Assembly: GCA_018065615.1 (NCBI GenBank)
Contig: JAGHSY010000078.1
Span: 1-58,812 of the forward strand
Reading direction: 5' to 3'
Source of the DNA: Candidatus Colenecus caballi
GTDB taxonomy: Bacteria > Bacteroidota > Bacteroidia > Bacteroidales > Bacteroidaceae
Length of the DNA stretch: 58,812 nucleotides
Below, piece by piece: positions 7,858 to 16,570 of this stretch (the stretch's first letter is position 1; each line of letters opens with the position of its first letter). A model generated the notes under the pieces. The model had not been told where the DNA came from, made no database searches, and was given only the letters and a program-made list of their open reading frames with translations. Both the position numbers and the translations under genes were made by a program.

Positions 7858-8046
7858 ATGGCAGAAAAGAAACTTTACCGCTCTTCTGAGAACAAGAAAA
7901 TCTGTGGCGTTTGCCAGGGTCTTGCCGACTATTTCGACATGGACGTAACCATTATGCGCATAATCTTCCTGGTGCTGCTGCTCTGCTGCGGTGGCGGTCT
8001 GCTGGTATATCTGATATGTGCTCTTGTAATGCCGGTTAAGAAATGA
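7858..8046 (+). CDS. PspC domain protein
   Basis: This 62-residue protein is a minimal PspC domain: KLYRSSENKKICGVCQGLADYFDMD followed by one hydrophobic transmembrane segment (about residues 34-58, IMRIIFLVLLLCCGGGLLVYLICALVM). PspC domains sense envelope stress in other bacteria, but stand-alone copies in Bacteroidota have no assigned role. Its stop overlaps the argC start by 4 bp (ATGA), so it is co-translated inside the arginine operon, an unexpected place for it. Confidence 0.9.
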   Translation: MAEKKLYRSSENKKICGVCQGLADYFDMDVTIMRIIFLVLLLCCGGGLLVYLICALVMPVKK

Positions 8047-9011
8047 TAAAGGTTGGTATCATAGGCGGCGCGGGCTATACAGCAGGTGAACTGATCCGTA
8101 TTCTGCTGAATCATCCCGATGCTGAAATAGTATTTGTAAACAGTAGCAGCAACGCCGGAAACAAGTTGAGTGCCGTACATGAGGGCCTGATAGGTGAGAC
8201 CGATATGGTTTTCACGGACCGGCTGCCTCTTGACACAATTGACGTGCTGTTCTTCTGCACCGCCCATGGTGACACACGCAAGTTCATGGAGGCCAACACG
8301 CTTCCTGAAGGGCTCAAGGTCATCGACCTGTCAATGGACTACCGTCTGGAGGCCGATGACAACCCGTTCATTTATGGCCTGCCCGAACTTAACCGCCGTG
8401 CAATATGCAAAAGTCAGTATGTGGCCAATCCGGGCTGTTTTGCTACAGCCATCCAGCTGGCACTGCTGCCTCTGGCCCGCAACCTTATGCTGAACGATGA
8501 CGTCTATGTGAACGCCATTACCGGCAGCACGGGTGCAGGTGTCAAGCCGGGTGCAACCACCCATTTCAGCTGGAGAAACAACAATCTGAGCATATACAAG
8601 CCGTTCACGCACCAGCATCTGCCTGAAATAATGCAGTCGCTCAAGCACTTGCAGAGCAGTTTTGACCACGACATAAACTTCATTCCCTACCGCGGCGATT
8701 TTGCGCGTGGAATTTTTGCGACAGCGGTTGTGAAGAATGCCGTTGACATAGATGAACTGTACAGGATATACCGCGAGTATTATGAGGCCGATTCTTTCGT
8801 GCACGTGGTCGAGGAACAGATTGACCTTAAGCAGGTGGTCAACACCAACAAGTGTCTTCTGCACCTTGAAAAGCACGGTGACAAGCTGCTTGTGGTCTCA
8901 TGCATAGACAATCTGCTGAAAGGTGCCAGCGGCACAGCCGTGCATAATATGAATCTGCTGTTTAATCTGAAGGAGACAACCGGTCTTATATTGAAGCCTT
9001 CCGGTTTTTAA
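8043..9011 (+). CDS. argC: N-acetyl(succinyl)-gamma-glutamyl-phosphate reductase
   Basis: The enzyme reduces N-acyl-glutamyl phosphate to the semialdehyde with NADPH. The 322-residue protein has the dinucleotide-binding GGAGYTAGEL motif at residues 8-17 and the catalytic cysteine Cys132 in NPGCFATA. Length and motifs fit ArgC. It overlaps the PspC gene by 4 bp and is followed by argD after 3 bp. The acyl group may be succinyl, by analogy with the known Bacteroides pathway. Confidence 0.95.
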   Translation: MIKVGIIGGAGYTAGELIRILLNHPDAEIVFVNSSSNAGNKLSAVHEGLIGETDMVFTDRLPLDTIDVLFFCTAHGDTRKFMEANTLPEGLKVIDLSMDYRLEADDNPFIYGLPELNRRAICKSQYVANPGCFATAIQLALLPLARNLMLNDDVYVNAITGSTGAGVKPGATTHFSWRNNNLSIYKPFTHQHLPEIMQSLKHLQSSFDHDINFIPYRGDFARGIFATAVVKNAVDIDELYRIYREYYEADSFVHVVEEQIDLKQVVNTNKCLLHLEKHGDKLLVVSCIDNLLKGASGTAVHNMNLLFNLKETTGLILKPSGF

Positions 9012-9014
9012 ACT

Positions 9015-10139
9015 ATGAATCTGTTTGAAGTTTACAGCCTGTTCCCGGTGAACATTGTCAGGGGACAGGGTCAGAAAGTGTGGGATGAGAACGGTCAGGA
9101 GTATCTTGACCTGTACGGAGGACACGCAGTCATAAGCATCGGACATGCACATCCGCATTATGTGGAGGCCGTGAGCCGTCAGGTGGCGACACTGGGTTTC
9201 TATTCGAATTCAGTTATAAACAAACTGCAGCAGAATTTTGCCCAGCGCCTGGGTAGGGCATCGGGCTATGAGGACTACAGTTTCTTCATGATAAACAGCG
9301 GCGCCGAGGCAAATGAGAACGCGCTGAAACTGGCGTCGTTCCATACCGGGCGCAGCCGCGTGCTGTCATTGAAGAAGGCTTTCCACGGCCGCACATCACT
9401 GGCTGTCGAGGTCACTGACAACCCGAAGATAATTGCTCCAATCAACGCCAACAACCACGTTACATACTTGCCATGGAATGATTTGGAGGCTGCCAAGGCC
9501 GAACTTTCAAAGGGCGATGTGGCAGCGCTGATAATTGAAGGCATTCAGGGTGTGGGCGGCATTCAGGTGCCCACTGACGAATATATGCAGGGTCTGCGCC
9601 AGGCCTGCACCGCAAACGGAACCGTCATGATTCTGGACGAGATACAGTGCGGATACGGCCGCAGCGGAAAGTTCTTTGCACACCAGTACAACGGCATACG
9701 TCCTGACCTGATAACTGTGGCCAAGGGCATTGCCAACGGTCTGCCCTGCGGCGGTCTGCTTATCAGCCCCATGTTCAAACCTGTTGCCGGACAGTTGGGA
9801 ACCACGTTCGGTGGCAACCATCTGGCATGTGCCGCTGCCACAGCCGTTCTTGATGTCATTGAGCAGGAGCATCTGGTTGAAAACGCTGCCACCGTGGGTG
9901 AATACCTGCTTAAGGAACTGCGTGGCATAAAGGGGCCCAGGGAGGTCCGCGGACGTGGTCTGATGATTGGCATGGAGTTCGATGAGCCCATAAAGGAACT
10001 GCGCAAACGTCTGCTGTTTGAGGAGCACATATTTACCGGTGTAAGCGGCACGAACGTGATACGCCTGCTGCCGCCGCTGTGCATCAACAGACAGGATGCC
10101 GACCGTTTCCTGGAGAGTTACAGCAAGGTGCTGGAATAA
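9015..10139 (+). CDS. argD: N-acetyl(succinyl)ornithine aminotransferase
   Basis: This is a class-III pyridoxal-phosphate transaminase, 374 residues, converting N-acylglutamate semialdehyde to N-acylornithine with glutamate as amino donor. Visible motifs are NSGAEANENALK (about residues 94-105), FHGRT, the cofactor-binding ILDEIQCGYGR, and the Schiff-base lysine Lys237 in TVAKGIANG. It is the last gene of the arginine operon and ends in front of a strong bidirectional terminator. Confidence 0.95.
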   Translation: MNLFEVYSLFPVNIVRGQGQKVWDENGQEYLDLYGGHAVISIGHAHPHYVEAVSRQVATLGFYSNSVINKLQQNFAQRLGRASGYEDYSFFMINSGAEANENALKLASFHTGRSRVLSLKKAFHGRTSLAVEVTDNPKIIAPINANNHVTYLPWNDLEAAKAELSKGDVAALIIEGIQGVGGIQVPTDEYMQGLRQACTANGTVMILDEIQCGYGRSGKFFAHQYNGIRPDLITVAKGIANGLPCGGLLISPMFKPVAGQLGTTFGGNHLACAAATAVLDVIEQEHLVENAATVGEYLLKELRGIKGPREVRGRGLMIGMEFDEPIKELRKRLLFEEHIFTGVSGTNVIRLLPPLCINRQDADRFLESYSKVLE

Positions 10140-10155
10140 AATACCCGTATTGGAG

Positions 10156-10197
10156 ATAATGAGGTCCCGGTTACATTGTAGCCGGGACCTTCATTAT
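10156..10197. terminator. Bidirectional terminator between argD and nadK
   Basis: A 15-bp stem (ATAATGA plus GGTCCCGG on the left, with one extra T bulged on the right arm) spans the 60-bp gap between the convergent genes. The A/T-rich outer arms supply a T-tract for both strands. Confidence 0.8.
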
Positions 10198-10203
10198 GAA
10201 CGG

Positions 10204-11010
10204 TTAGTGGCGGGCGTCAGTGCCCCAGAGCATCTTTTCGCGCAGGGTTGAGTAGAAGTTGGAGCCTTCAAGACGGATGACGCTGATGAAATAGGGGGCG
10301 CGCCTGATCTGCATGGGTGTGTGTTCCTTGCAGCTGAAACTCCTGCCGTCAATTGAAATGAGGAAATTGTGGCTGCGGCTGCTTACGTCAAGACTGATGG
10401 TGCGGGCTGCGGGCAGCACCATGGGACGCATGTTCAGACTGTGCGGGGCAACAGGAGTGAGCACTGTCACGTTTGACCCCGGGGCCACAATGGGACCGCC
10501 TACGCTGAGAGAATATGCGGTGGAACCGGTCGATGTGGCAATGACAAGACCATCGGCCTGATAGGTGGTGAGCGGGGTGCCGTCAATGCTGGCAGACACG
10601 GAGATCATTGATGATATGTCATGCTTCAGGATTGCTATGTCATTCAGGGCGTATGGGGTGTGGCCGGCGGGAAGTCCTTCCGTTTCCAGCTGGAGCAGGT
10701 GGCGCTGCTGTATGGTGTACCTGCCTTCATGGATCATGCGTACGGCTTCTTCCATGCGGTCCGATGTGACATCGGCCAGGAACCCCAGACGGCCGGTGTT
10801 GATACCTATCATGGGTATGCCTTTGTTTCCGACCAGTGCGGCTGTGCGCAGGAATGTGCCGTCACCGCCAATGCTGATGACGATGTCAGTTTCAGACAGT
10901 CTGTCCTGTGGCAGGATTTCGTGGCCAAGAGACTGCAGGAGTGCTGAAATGCTGTTTTCGCATTCAACTGATTTCTGAGCCGTCCGGTTTCCAAAAATTG
11001 CAAAGCGCAT
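10204..11010 (-). CDS. nadK: NAD kinase
   Basis: The enzyme phosphorylates NAD to NADP with ATP. The 268-residue protein has the diagnostic ISIGGDGTFLR motif (Gly48-Gly49-Asp50-Gly51), the TGRLGFL stretch, the YQADGLVIATSTGSTAYSLSVGGPI motif and a late LTPVAPHSLNMRP. It is at the short end for the family. It diverges from pdxJ, and its -7 element overlaps that of pdxJ in one palindrome. Confidence 0.95.
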   Translation of the reverse strand: MRFAIFGNRTAQKSVECENSISALLQSLGHEILPQDRLSETDIVISIGGDGTFLRTAALVGNKGIPMIGINTGRLGFLADVTSDRMEEAVRMIHEGRYTIQQRHLLQLETEGLPAGHTPYALNDIAILKHDISSMISVSASIDGTPLTTYQADGLVIATSTGSTAYSLSVGGPIVAPGSNVTVLTPVAPHSLNMRPMVLPAARTISLDVSSRSHNFLISIDGRSFSCKEHTPMQIRRAPYFISVIRLEGSNFYSTLREKMLWGTDARH

Positions 11011-11025
11011 AATCCGAATTATTCG

Positions 11026-11043
11026 TTATCTTTGCAAAGATAA
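11026..11043. promoter_or_regulatory. Palindromic overlapping divergent promoters (nadK / pdxJ)
   Basis: The 18-bp perfect palindrome TTATCTTTGCAAAGATAA contains TATCTTTG on the plus strand (11027-11034) and the same element on the minus strand (11042-11035). The predicted starts are near 11038 for pdxJ and 11031 for nadK, each inside the other's -7 box, so the two promoters should exclude each other. Confidence 0.6.
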
Positions 11044-11067
11044 TCATTTTCCATAAGGAGAAGGAAT

Positions 11068-11784
11068 ATGACAAGATTAAGCGTAAATATCAACAAGATA
11101 GCCACCCTTAGAAACGCAAGGGGTGGAGACAACCCCAATGTGGTGAAAGTTGCGCTTGACTGTGAGAAGTTCGGGGCTGACGGCATTACCGTTCATCCAA
11201 GACCGGACGAACGTCACATACGCCGTCAGGATGTGCTTGACCTGAAGCATGTGCTGACCACTGAATTCAACATTGAAGGCTATCCGGCACCCGCCTTTAT
11301 GGAACTGGTGCTTCAGGTAAAGCCCGCACAGGTTACACTGGTGCCTGATTCTCCGGACCAGATAACTTCAAACCACGGCTGGGACACTTTTGCCAACCAG
11401 GATTTCCTTCAGGACATAATTGCAGGGCTCAAGGACAGCGGTATCAGGGCGTCGGTCTTTGTTGACGCTGATCCGTCAATGGTGGAACTGGCTGCCAGAG
11501 CCGGGGCGGACCGCGTGGAGCTGTACACGGAGCCGTATGCATCGGACTACAGGAAAATTGGTCCGGAAATGGCAGTGGACAAGTTTGTGAAGGCGGCTAT
11601 TGCTGCCCACCAATGCGGTCTGGGGCTGAATGCCGGGCATGACCTGAGTCTTGAGAACCTGGCGTTCCTGAAAAAGAGCATTCCTTTCCTTGATGAGGTG
11701 TCCATTGGTCATGCGCTGATTTGTGACGCCCTCTATCTGGGACTTGAAAAGACAATTACTGAGTACAAAAAATGCATTGAATAA
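11068..11784 (+). CDS. pdxJ: Pyridoxine 5'-phosphate synthase
   Basis: PdxJ condenses 3-amino-2-oxopropyl phosphate with 1-deoxy-D-xylulose 5-phosphate to make pyridoxine 5'-phosphate. The 238-residue TIM barrel shows the expected [17 protein letters not shown] start, [12 protein letters not shown] (conserved His and Arg), [18 protein letters not shown] and [10 protein letters not shown]. An unusual purine-rich AAGGAGAAGG just upstream looks like a Shine-Dalgarno sequence, rare in this phylum. It is followed 1 bp later by the ExbB/TolQ gene, so it probably heads an operon with that envelope-energy set. Confidence 0.95.
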   Translation: MTRLSVNINKIATLRNARGGDNPNVVKVALDCEKFGADGITVHPRPDERHIRRQDVLDLKHVLTTEFNIEGYPAPAFMELVLQVKPAQVTLVPDSPDQITSNHGWDTFANQDFLQDIIAGLKDSGIRASVFVDADPSMVELAARAGADRVELYTEPYASDYRKIGPEMAVDKFVKAAIAAHQCGLGLNAGHDLSLENLAFLKKSIPFLDEVSIGHALICDALYLGLEKTITEYKKCIE

Positions 11785-11785
11785 T

Positions 11786-12487
11786 ATGTTCCTACAAGCA
11801 ACACTTGCACAGGCGCTTGGCGACACTGTAGCACAGAGCCAGGTAGCCGTACAGCTGGCAGAAGACACGGCTGATAAGATGAACCTGCTGGAAATGGCCA
11901 TGAAGGGCGGATGGATCATGGTGGTCCTGCTGCTGCTTTCACTGGTTTGTTTCTACATTTTCTTTAACCGCATTGCAGCATACCGCAAGGCTGCCATCAA
12001 GGATCCGAACTTCATGGCACGCATTACAGATTACATGAAGAGCGGTGAAAACAAGTCTGCAATCATTTTCTGCCAGGCTACGAATTCGCCTCTGAGCCGT
12101 ATTGTGGAGAAGGGCATCGGACTTGCAGACCATGACAGCAAGGACATCCAGATGGGCATGGAGAATGCCGCAAACATTGAGATTGCCAAACTGGAAAAGG
12201 GTTTGTCAGGCATGTCAACCATTGCAAGTGCCGCACCTATGATCGGTTTCCTTGGAACGGTTACAGGTATGGTGCGCGCCTTCTGGGAGATGGCCAACGC
12301 AGGCAACAACATTGACGTGTCACTGCTGTCAGGCGGTATTTATGAGGCCATGATTACCACCGTGGGCGGTCTGATTGTGGGTATCATTGCGCTGTTCGCA
12401 TACAACTATCTGGTCTCACGCGTGGACGACCTGACCAACCAGATGGAGTCTTTCATTCAGGATTTCACAGTTAACGTGGGCAAGTGA
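11786..12487 (+). CDS. MotA/TolQ/ExbB proton channel family protein
   Basis: The 233-residue inner-membrane protein has an N-terminal amphipathic part, a first transmembrane segment at about residues 41-60 (GGWIMVVLLLLSLVCFYIFF), then a cytoplasmic loop and two C-terminal segments around ASAAPMIGFLGTVTGMV and TTVGGLIVGIIALFAYNYLV, the latter two being the ExbB signature. It forms the proton channel with ExbD-like subunits. The ATG at 11786 follows the pdxJ stop by 1 bp; an open frame further upstream overlaps pdxJ and is rejected. Confidence 0.92.
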   Translation: MFLQATLAQALGDTVAQSQVAVQLAEDTADKMNLLEMAMKGGWIMVVLLLLSLVCFYIFFNRIAAYRKAAIKDPNFMARITDYMKSGENKSAIIFCQATNSPLSRIVEKGIGLADHDSKDIQMGMENAANIEIAKLEKGLSGMSTIASAAPMIGFLGTVTGMVRAFWEMANAGNNIDVSLLSGGIYEAMITTVGGLIVGIIALFAYNYLVSRVDDLTNQMESFIQDFTVNVGK

Positions 12488-12488
12488 T

Positions 12489-12902
12489 ATGCTTAAACGC
12501 AAGAACAGGATATCGCCGCAGTTCAGCATGTCGTCAATGACCGACATCATATTCCTGCTGCTCATATTCTTCATGATAACATCGACCATGGTCAGCCCCA
12601 ACGCCATCAAGGTGCTCCTGCCGCAGTCTTCGCAGCAGACATCGGCCAAACCGCTGACCCGCGTCATCATTGACCGCGACCTGAACTATTACACGGCATT
12701 CGGCAATGATGATGAAATGCCTATCCTGTTCGAACAGCTTACAGATTTTCTGATTGACTGTTCAAACAAGGAACCTGAAATGTACGTGGCACTTTATGCC
12801 GATGAGTCCGTACCTTATGCTGAAATTGTCAAGGTGCTGAACATTGCCAATGAGAACCAGTTCAAGGTGGTTCTGGCAACGCGCCGCCCTGACAGGAAGT
12901 GA
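12489..12902 (+). CDS. ExbD/TolR family biopolymer transport protein
   Basis: The 137-residue protein has one N-terminal transmembrane helix containing the essential aspartate in SSMTDIIFLLLIFFMITSTMV, then a periplasmic domain. With the preceding ExbB-like channel it converts proton flow into work on TonB or TolA-like partners. It starts 1 bp after the channel gene and overlaps the TonB-like gene by 4 bp. Confidence 0.92.
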   Translation: MLKRKNRISPQFSMSSMTDIIFLLLIFFMITSTMVSPNAIKVLLPQSSQQTSAKPLTRVIIDRDLNYYTAFGNDDEMPILFEQLTDFLIDCSNKEPEMYVALYADESVPYAEIVKVLNIANENQFKVVLATRRPDRK

Positions 12903-13708
12903 AAACGCCGATGAAAAGGTCCGATTTCAACATATTCTCACTCCTTTGGACACTGCTTGTCCATGCCGTGGTAATAGCTCTGCTTGTCCTTCTGAACCTG
13001 ACGGTGCCGGAGGCCAAGGCTGAAAGCGGCGTGCCCGTCATGCTTGGGAATATGGGGAATCTGGATACCGACTATGAGTTTACCGAAGTGAATTCCATGC
13101 CGGCCCCCGCGCCGGCTCCCGCCCCCCAGCCGGTGGCTCCCCAGGCCGAGCCCAACATTACCCAGAACCTGGAGGAGACGGTGGCCATAGAGAGCGGCGA
13201 GAAGGAGAAGCCGGTGGTGAAGCCCGAACCTGTAAGGCAGCCAACACCGGAGGAAATCCGCGCCCAGCAGGAGCGTCAGGCCCAGGAAGCGGCCCAGAAC
13301 CTTATGGCCAACGCCTTCGGCAAGAGCAGCACCATGCAGGCCAGCGCACCATCGGAAGAGACAAGTGACGTGCAGGGTACTCCGGGTTCGACCCAGGGCA
13401 ACAGCACAACTGGCAAGGCAACAGGTGAAGGAGCGTACGGCAACTGGGATCTTGGCGGACGTGACATACTTGGCGAACTGCCACGGCCTGCGTATGATGG
13501 TATTCAGGAGGAAGGCCGTGTCGTTGTGACTATTACCGTTGATCCTGACGGCAATGTCATTGATACCAGAATCAACAACCGTACCAATACTACAAACCTG
13601 CAGCTTAGAAATGCTGCTGTCATGGCTGCGCGCCGTACCAAGTTCAACAGAAGTACGGACAGCAACAACCAGACCGGTACAATTACATACTACTTCAAAC
13701 TGAAGTAA
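12899..13708 (+). CDS. TonB/TolA-like energy transducer
   Basis: This protein (up to 269 residues) has a transmembrane anchor near residues 12-35, a proline/alanine-rich stretch (PAPAPAPAPQPV) followed by a charged linker, and a C-terminal TonB-type domain (about residues 190-269) with DPDGNVIDTRINN and AARRTKFN. It should span the periplasm and transmit energy from the ExbB/ExbD pair to outer-membrane partners. A GTG at 12899 overlaps the exbD stop (GTGA); the ATG at 12911 is an equally possible start. Operon order pdxJ-exbB-exbD-tonB is typical of this phylum. Confidence 0.88.
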   Translation: MKTPMKRSDFNIFSLLWTLLVHAVVIALLVLLNLTVPEAKAESGVPVMLGNMGNLDTDYEFTEVNSMPAPAPAPAPQPVAPQAEPNITQNLEETVAIESGEKEKPVVKPEPVRQPTPEEIRAQQERQAQEAAQNLMANAFGKSSTMQASAPSEETSDVQGTPGSTQGNSTTGKATGEGAYGNWDLGGRDILGELPRPAYDGIQEEGRVVVTITVDPDGNVIDTRINNRTNTTNLQLRNAAVMAARRTKFNRSTDSNNQTGTITYYFKLK

Positions 13709-13720
13709 GTGAAATTTTAA

Positions 13721-13884
13721 GAAACTGTTTTGAAATGTTCCAATTAATCTTTTATAAAATCTTTCCGGCTGAAAAAACCGTTTCTTTTCAGTCACAATGG
13801 AACCCCATTGTTCCTTCAAATAACCAATTTTTCATCTCGAAAATCTTTCATAAAATTTTTAATCGAACATTTCAAAACAGTTTC
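13721..13884. mobile_element. MITE-like palindromic element flanked by TAA
   Basis: Almost the whole intergenic gap is one long imperfect palindrome of 164 bp. Its outer 20 bases are a perfect inverted repeat (GAAACTGTTTTGAAATGTTC at 13721-13740, reverse complement at 13865-13884), and pairing continues with mismatches to a central CAATGG/CCATTG. TAA directly flanks both ends (13718-13720 and 13885-13887), as expected for a 3-bp target duplication of an IS5-type transposase. It has no coding capacity, so it would have been mobilised in trans. RNA from either strand would fold into a long hairpin. Confidence 0.7.
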
Positions 13885-13892
13885 TAAGCAAT

Positions 13893-14441
13893 ATGGTATA
13901 CATTTTTCTGGCAGAAGGCTTTGAAGCCATTGAGACAATTACTCCGCTGGACATGATGATCCGTGCGGGACTTGAGGTGAACACCATTTCAATAAGTGAC
14001 GAATTTCTGGTCAAGAGCAGCCAGGGAATACCCGTTCAGGCCGATGACCTGTTTGAGAATACGGATTTCAGTGATGCCCAGATGCTGATTCTGCCAGGCG
14101 GAATGCCCGGCTCCACCAACCTTGCAAAGCACAAGGAACTGGCAGCGCTGCTTAGAGAAGCCATGGAGAAGAACCTGCCGGTGGCCGCCATCTGTGCCGC
14201 TCCAACAGTGCTTGGTAAGATGGGCCTTCTTAAAGGTCGCAAGGCTACCTGCTATCCCGGTTGCGAGGGTGATCTGAAGGGGGCCGAATATACCGGATCA
14301 TTCGTTGAAAAGGACGGAAATGTGATTACCGCATGCGGTCCTGCCGCAGCAGTCGAATTTGCAAAAGCCATCATCAGGCAGCTTTGTGGAGACCAGGTTG
14401 TGGAATCGGTCTGTGAACAGATGCAGTTCTCACGTGCCTGA
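13893..14441 (+). CDS. DJ-1/PfpI family protein
   Basis: The 182-residue protein has the DJ-1 fold signatures: MVYIFLAEGFEAIETI at the N-terminus, LILPGGMPGSTNL, and the nucleophile-elbow cysteine Cys101 in AAICAAPTVLGK. DJ-1 relatives act as glyoxalase III, deglycase-like or chaperone proteins, and some are mislabelled ThiJ; which applies here is unknown. Its upstream region is the MITE-like palindrome, leaving no recognisable promoter. Its TGA shares one base with the recG start. Confidence 0.9.
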   Translation: MVYIFLAEGFEAIETITPLDMMIRAGLEVNTISISDEFLVKSSQGIPVQADDLFENTDFSDAQMLILPGGMPGSTNLAKHKELAALLREAMEKNLPVAAICAAPTVLGKMGLLKGRKATCYPGCEGDLKGAEYTGSFVEKDGNVITACGPAAAVEFAKAIIRQLCGDQVVESVCEQMQFSRA

Positions 14442-16537
14442 TGCTTGACCTTGAGCAGCGTGACGTAAAGTATCTGCCGGGGGTGGGCCCGTCAAGGGCT
14501 GCGCTTCTGGCTTCTGAACTTGATATACGTACGCTGCAGGACCTGCTGTACTGCTTTCCGTACAAATACATTGACCGCAGCCGCATTTTCCAGATAAGGG
14601 AAGTGGACGGCACCATGCCCTACATCCAGCTGAAAGGCCGGATCCTGAGCTTTGAGGAGCAGGGACAGGGGCGGACCAGACGTCTCATTGCACATTTCAG
14701 TGACGGAACAGGCATTGCGGATCTGGTCTGGTTCAGCCAGCCCAAATACATTGTGGACCGTTACAGACCCGGTGTTGATTATGTGGTGTTCGGCAAGCCG
14801 ACCATGTTTGGCGGCAGGGTGAACGTAGCCCATCCGGAAATTGATGTCGAAGCCAGCCTGAATCTTTCAGAGATGGGCATGCAGCCGTACTACAATACGA
14901 CTGAGAAGATGAAGAAGGCGGGGCTGAATTCGGCCGCCATGCGCAAGCTGGTCTGCAACCTTATGGGACTGATTGTGGAGCCTCTGCCTGAAACGCTGCC
15001 GGACTGGCTGCGTGAAAAGGAGAAACTCATGCCGCTGACCGATGCCCTGAAGGTCATACACAATCCCAAGACTCCGCTCGAACTGCGTCTGGCGCAGCTG
15101 CGCCTCAAGTTCGATGAGCTGTTCTATGTGCAGCTGAACCTGGCCCGCTTTGCCAGTGACCGTCTGCATCGGTTTAAAGGGTTCGTGTTCTCACGCATAG
15201 GCGAAAAGTTCAACACATTCTATAAGGACAAGCTGCCGTTCAGTCTGACCGAAGCGCAGAAGCGTGTCATACGTGAGATACGCAGGGACGTGGGCTGCGG
15301 CCAGCAGATGAACCGTCTGCTTCAGGGCGATGTGGGCAGCGGAAAGACCATGGTGGCCCTGATGTCCATGCTCATTGCCATTGACAACGGGTATCAGGCC
15401 TGCATAATGGCTCCTACCGAGATACTGTCAGAACAGCACTACGCCAATATAAGCCGATATGTCGAGGGCCTTGGAATACGTGTGGAACTGCTGACAGGCA
15501 GCATTAAGGGCAAGCGCAGGGAGGCCATTCTCACCGGGCTGCTGAACGGTGATGTGAACATCCTGGTCAGTACGCATGCCGTGCTTGAGGATACGGTGAA
15601 TTTCAGCCGCCTGGGTTTTGTGGTCATTGACGAACAGCACCGTTTTGGCGTAGCTCAGAGAGCCCGCCTGTGGACAAAGAACTCCACGCCGCCGCATGTG
15701 CTGGTCATGACGGCAACGCCCATACCGCGTACCCTGGCAATGACCCTGTACGGTGACCTGGACGTGTCTGTCATTGACGAACTGCCGCCCGGAAGAAAAC
15801 CCATTCAGACCGACCATTATTATGACGGCAACCATAAATCGGTTTACGCTTTTCTTGACAGTGAACTGAAGAAGGGACGCCAGGCATACATAGTCTATCC
15901 GCTCATTGAAGAGAGTGAGAAGATAGACTTGAAGAATCTGGAAGACGGCTACAGAACCGTTTGCGAACGTTTTGAAGGATACAGTGTGAGCAAGGTGCAC
16001 GGACGTATGAAACCGGCGGAGAAGGATGCTGAGATGCAGCGCTTCAAGAATGCCGAGACGCAGATTATGGTTGCGACAACGGTCATTGAGGTGGGGGTCG
16101 ATGTGCCCAATGCCAGCATCATGGTCATTGAGAACGCCAACCGTTTCGGACTGTCACAGCTGCACCAGTTGCGCGGGCGTGTGGGCCGTGGCGCAGACCA
16201 GTCGTTCTGCATGCTGGTCACCCCGTATGAACTGTCCGATGATACAAGGAAAAGAATTGACATAATGACCGCCACATGTGACGGATTTGAGATAGCCGAG
16301 GCCGATCTCAAGCTGCGCGGTCCCGGAGACCTGGAGGGAACGCAGCAGAGCGGAATTGCCTTTGACCTGAGGCTGGCCAACCTGGCACGTGACGGTGCGC
16401 TCATTGAGCATGTACGTGAAATTGCCAAGGGAATCATTGCAGATGACCCGCAGCTGGCCCGTCCTGAAAACGTGATTATGGGCCGTGTCCTTAAGCGTAT
16501 CAAGAAAAGTCAGTTCGACTGGTCCTCCATATCGTGA
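14441..16537 (+). CDS. recG: ATP-dependent DNA helicase RecG
   Basis: RecG reverses stalled replication forks and processes branched DNA. The 698-residue protein has the N-terminal wedge (OB-fold) domain with YLPGVGPSRAALL, then helicase motifs: Walker A GDVGSGKT (about residues 296-303), DEQH at 397-400, TATPIPRT, VATTVIEVGVDVPNA and QLRGRVGRG. The length fits RecG. It overlaps the DJ-1 gene by one base. Confidence 0.96.
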   Translation: MLDLEQRDVKYLPGVGPSRAALLASELDIRTLQDLLYCFPYKYIDRSRIFQIREVDGTMPYIQLKGRILSFEEQGQGRTRRLIAHFSDGTGIADLVWFSQPKYIVDRYRPGVDYVVFGKPTMFGGRVNVAHPEIDVEASLNLSEMGMQPYYNTTEKMKKAGLNSAAMRKLVCNLMGLIVEPLPETLPDWLREKEKLMPLTDALKVIHNPKTPLELRLAQLRLKFDELFYVQLNLARFASDRLHRFKGFVFSRIGEKFNTFYKDKLPFSLTEAQKRVIREIRRDVGCGQQMNRLLQGDVGSGKTMVALMSMLIAIDNGYQACIMAPTEILSEQHYANISRYVEGLGIRVELLTGSIKGKRREAILTGLLNGDVNILVSTHAVLEDTVNFSRLGFVVIDEQHRFGVAQRARLWTKNSTPPHVLVMTATPIPRTLAMTLYGDLDVSVIDELPPGRKPIQTDHYYDGNHKSVYAFLDSELKKGRQAYIVYPLIEESEKIDLKNLEDGYRTVCERFEGYSVSKVHGRMKPAEKDAEMQRFKNAETQIMVATTVIEVGVDVPNASIMVIENANRFGLSQLHQLRGRVGRGADQSFCMLVTPYELSDDTRKRIDIMTATCDGFEIAEADLKLRGPGDLEGTQQSGIAFDLRLANLARDGALIEHVREIAKGIIADDPQLARPENVIMGRVLKRIKKSQFDWSSIS

Positions 16538-16545
16538 CAAAGACT

Positions 16546-16553
16546 TATCTTTG
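16546..16553 (+). promoter_or_regulatory. -7 promoter element for the M23 peptidase gene
   Basis: TATCTTTG matches TAnnTTTG. The predicted start near 16557 lies 14 nt before the ATG at 16571. Confidence 0.5.
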
Positions 16554-16570
16554 CAGTCTAAAATATAAAG

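Noticed and set aside
12938..13819. 293-codon open frame on the minus strand
   Set aside because: It is antisense to the TonB-like gene, whose Pro/Ala-rich stretch opens the opposite frame, and it starts inside the MITE.
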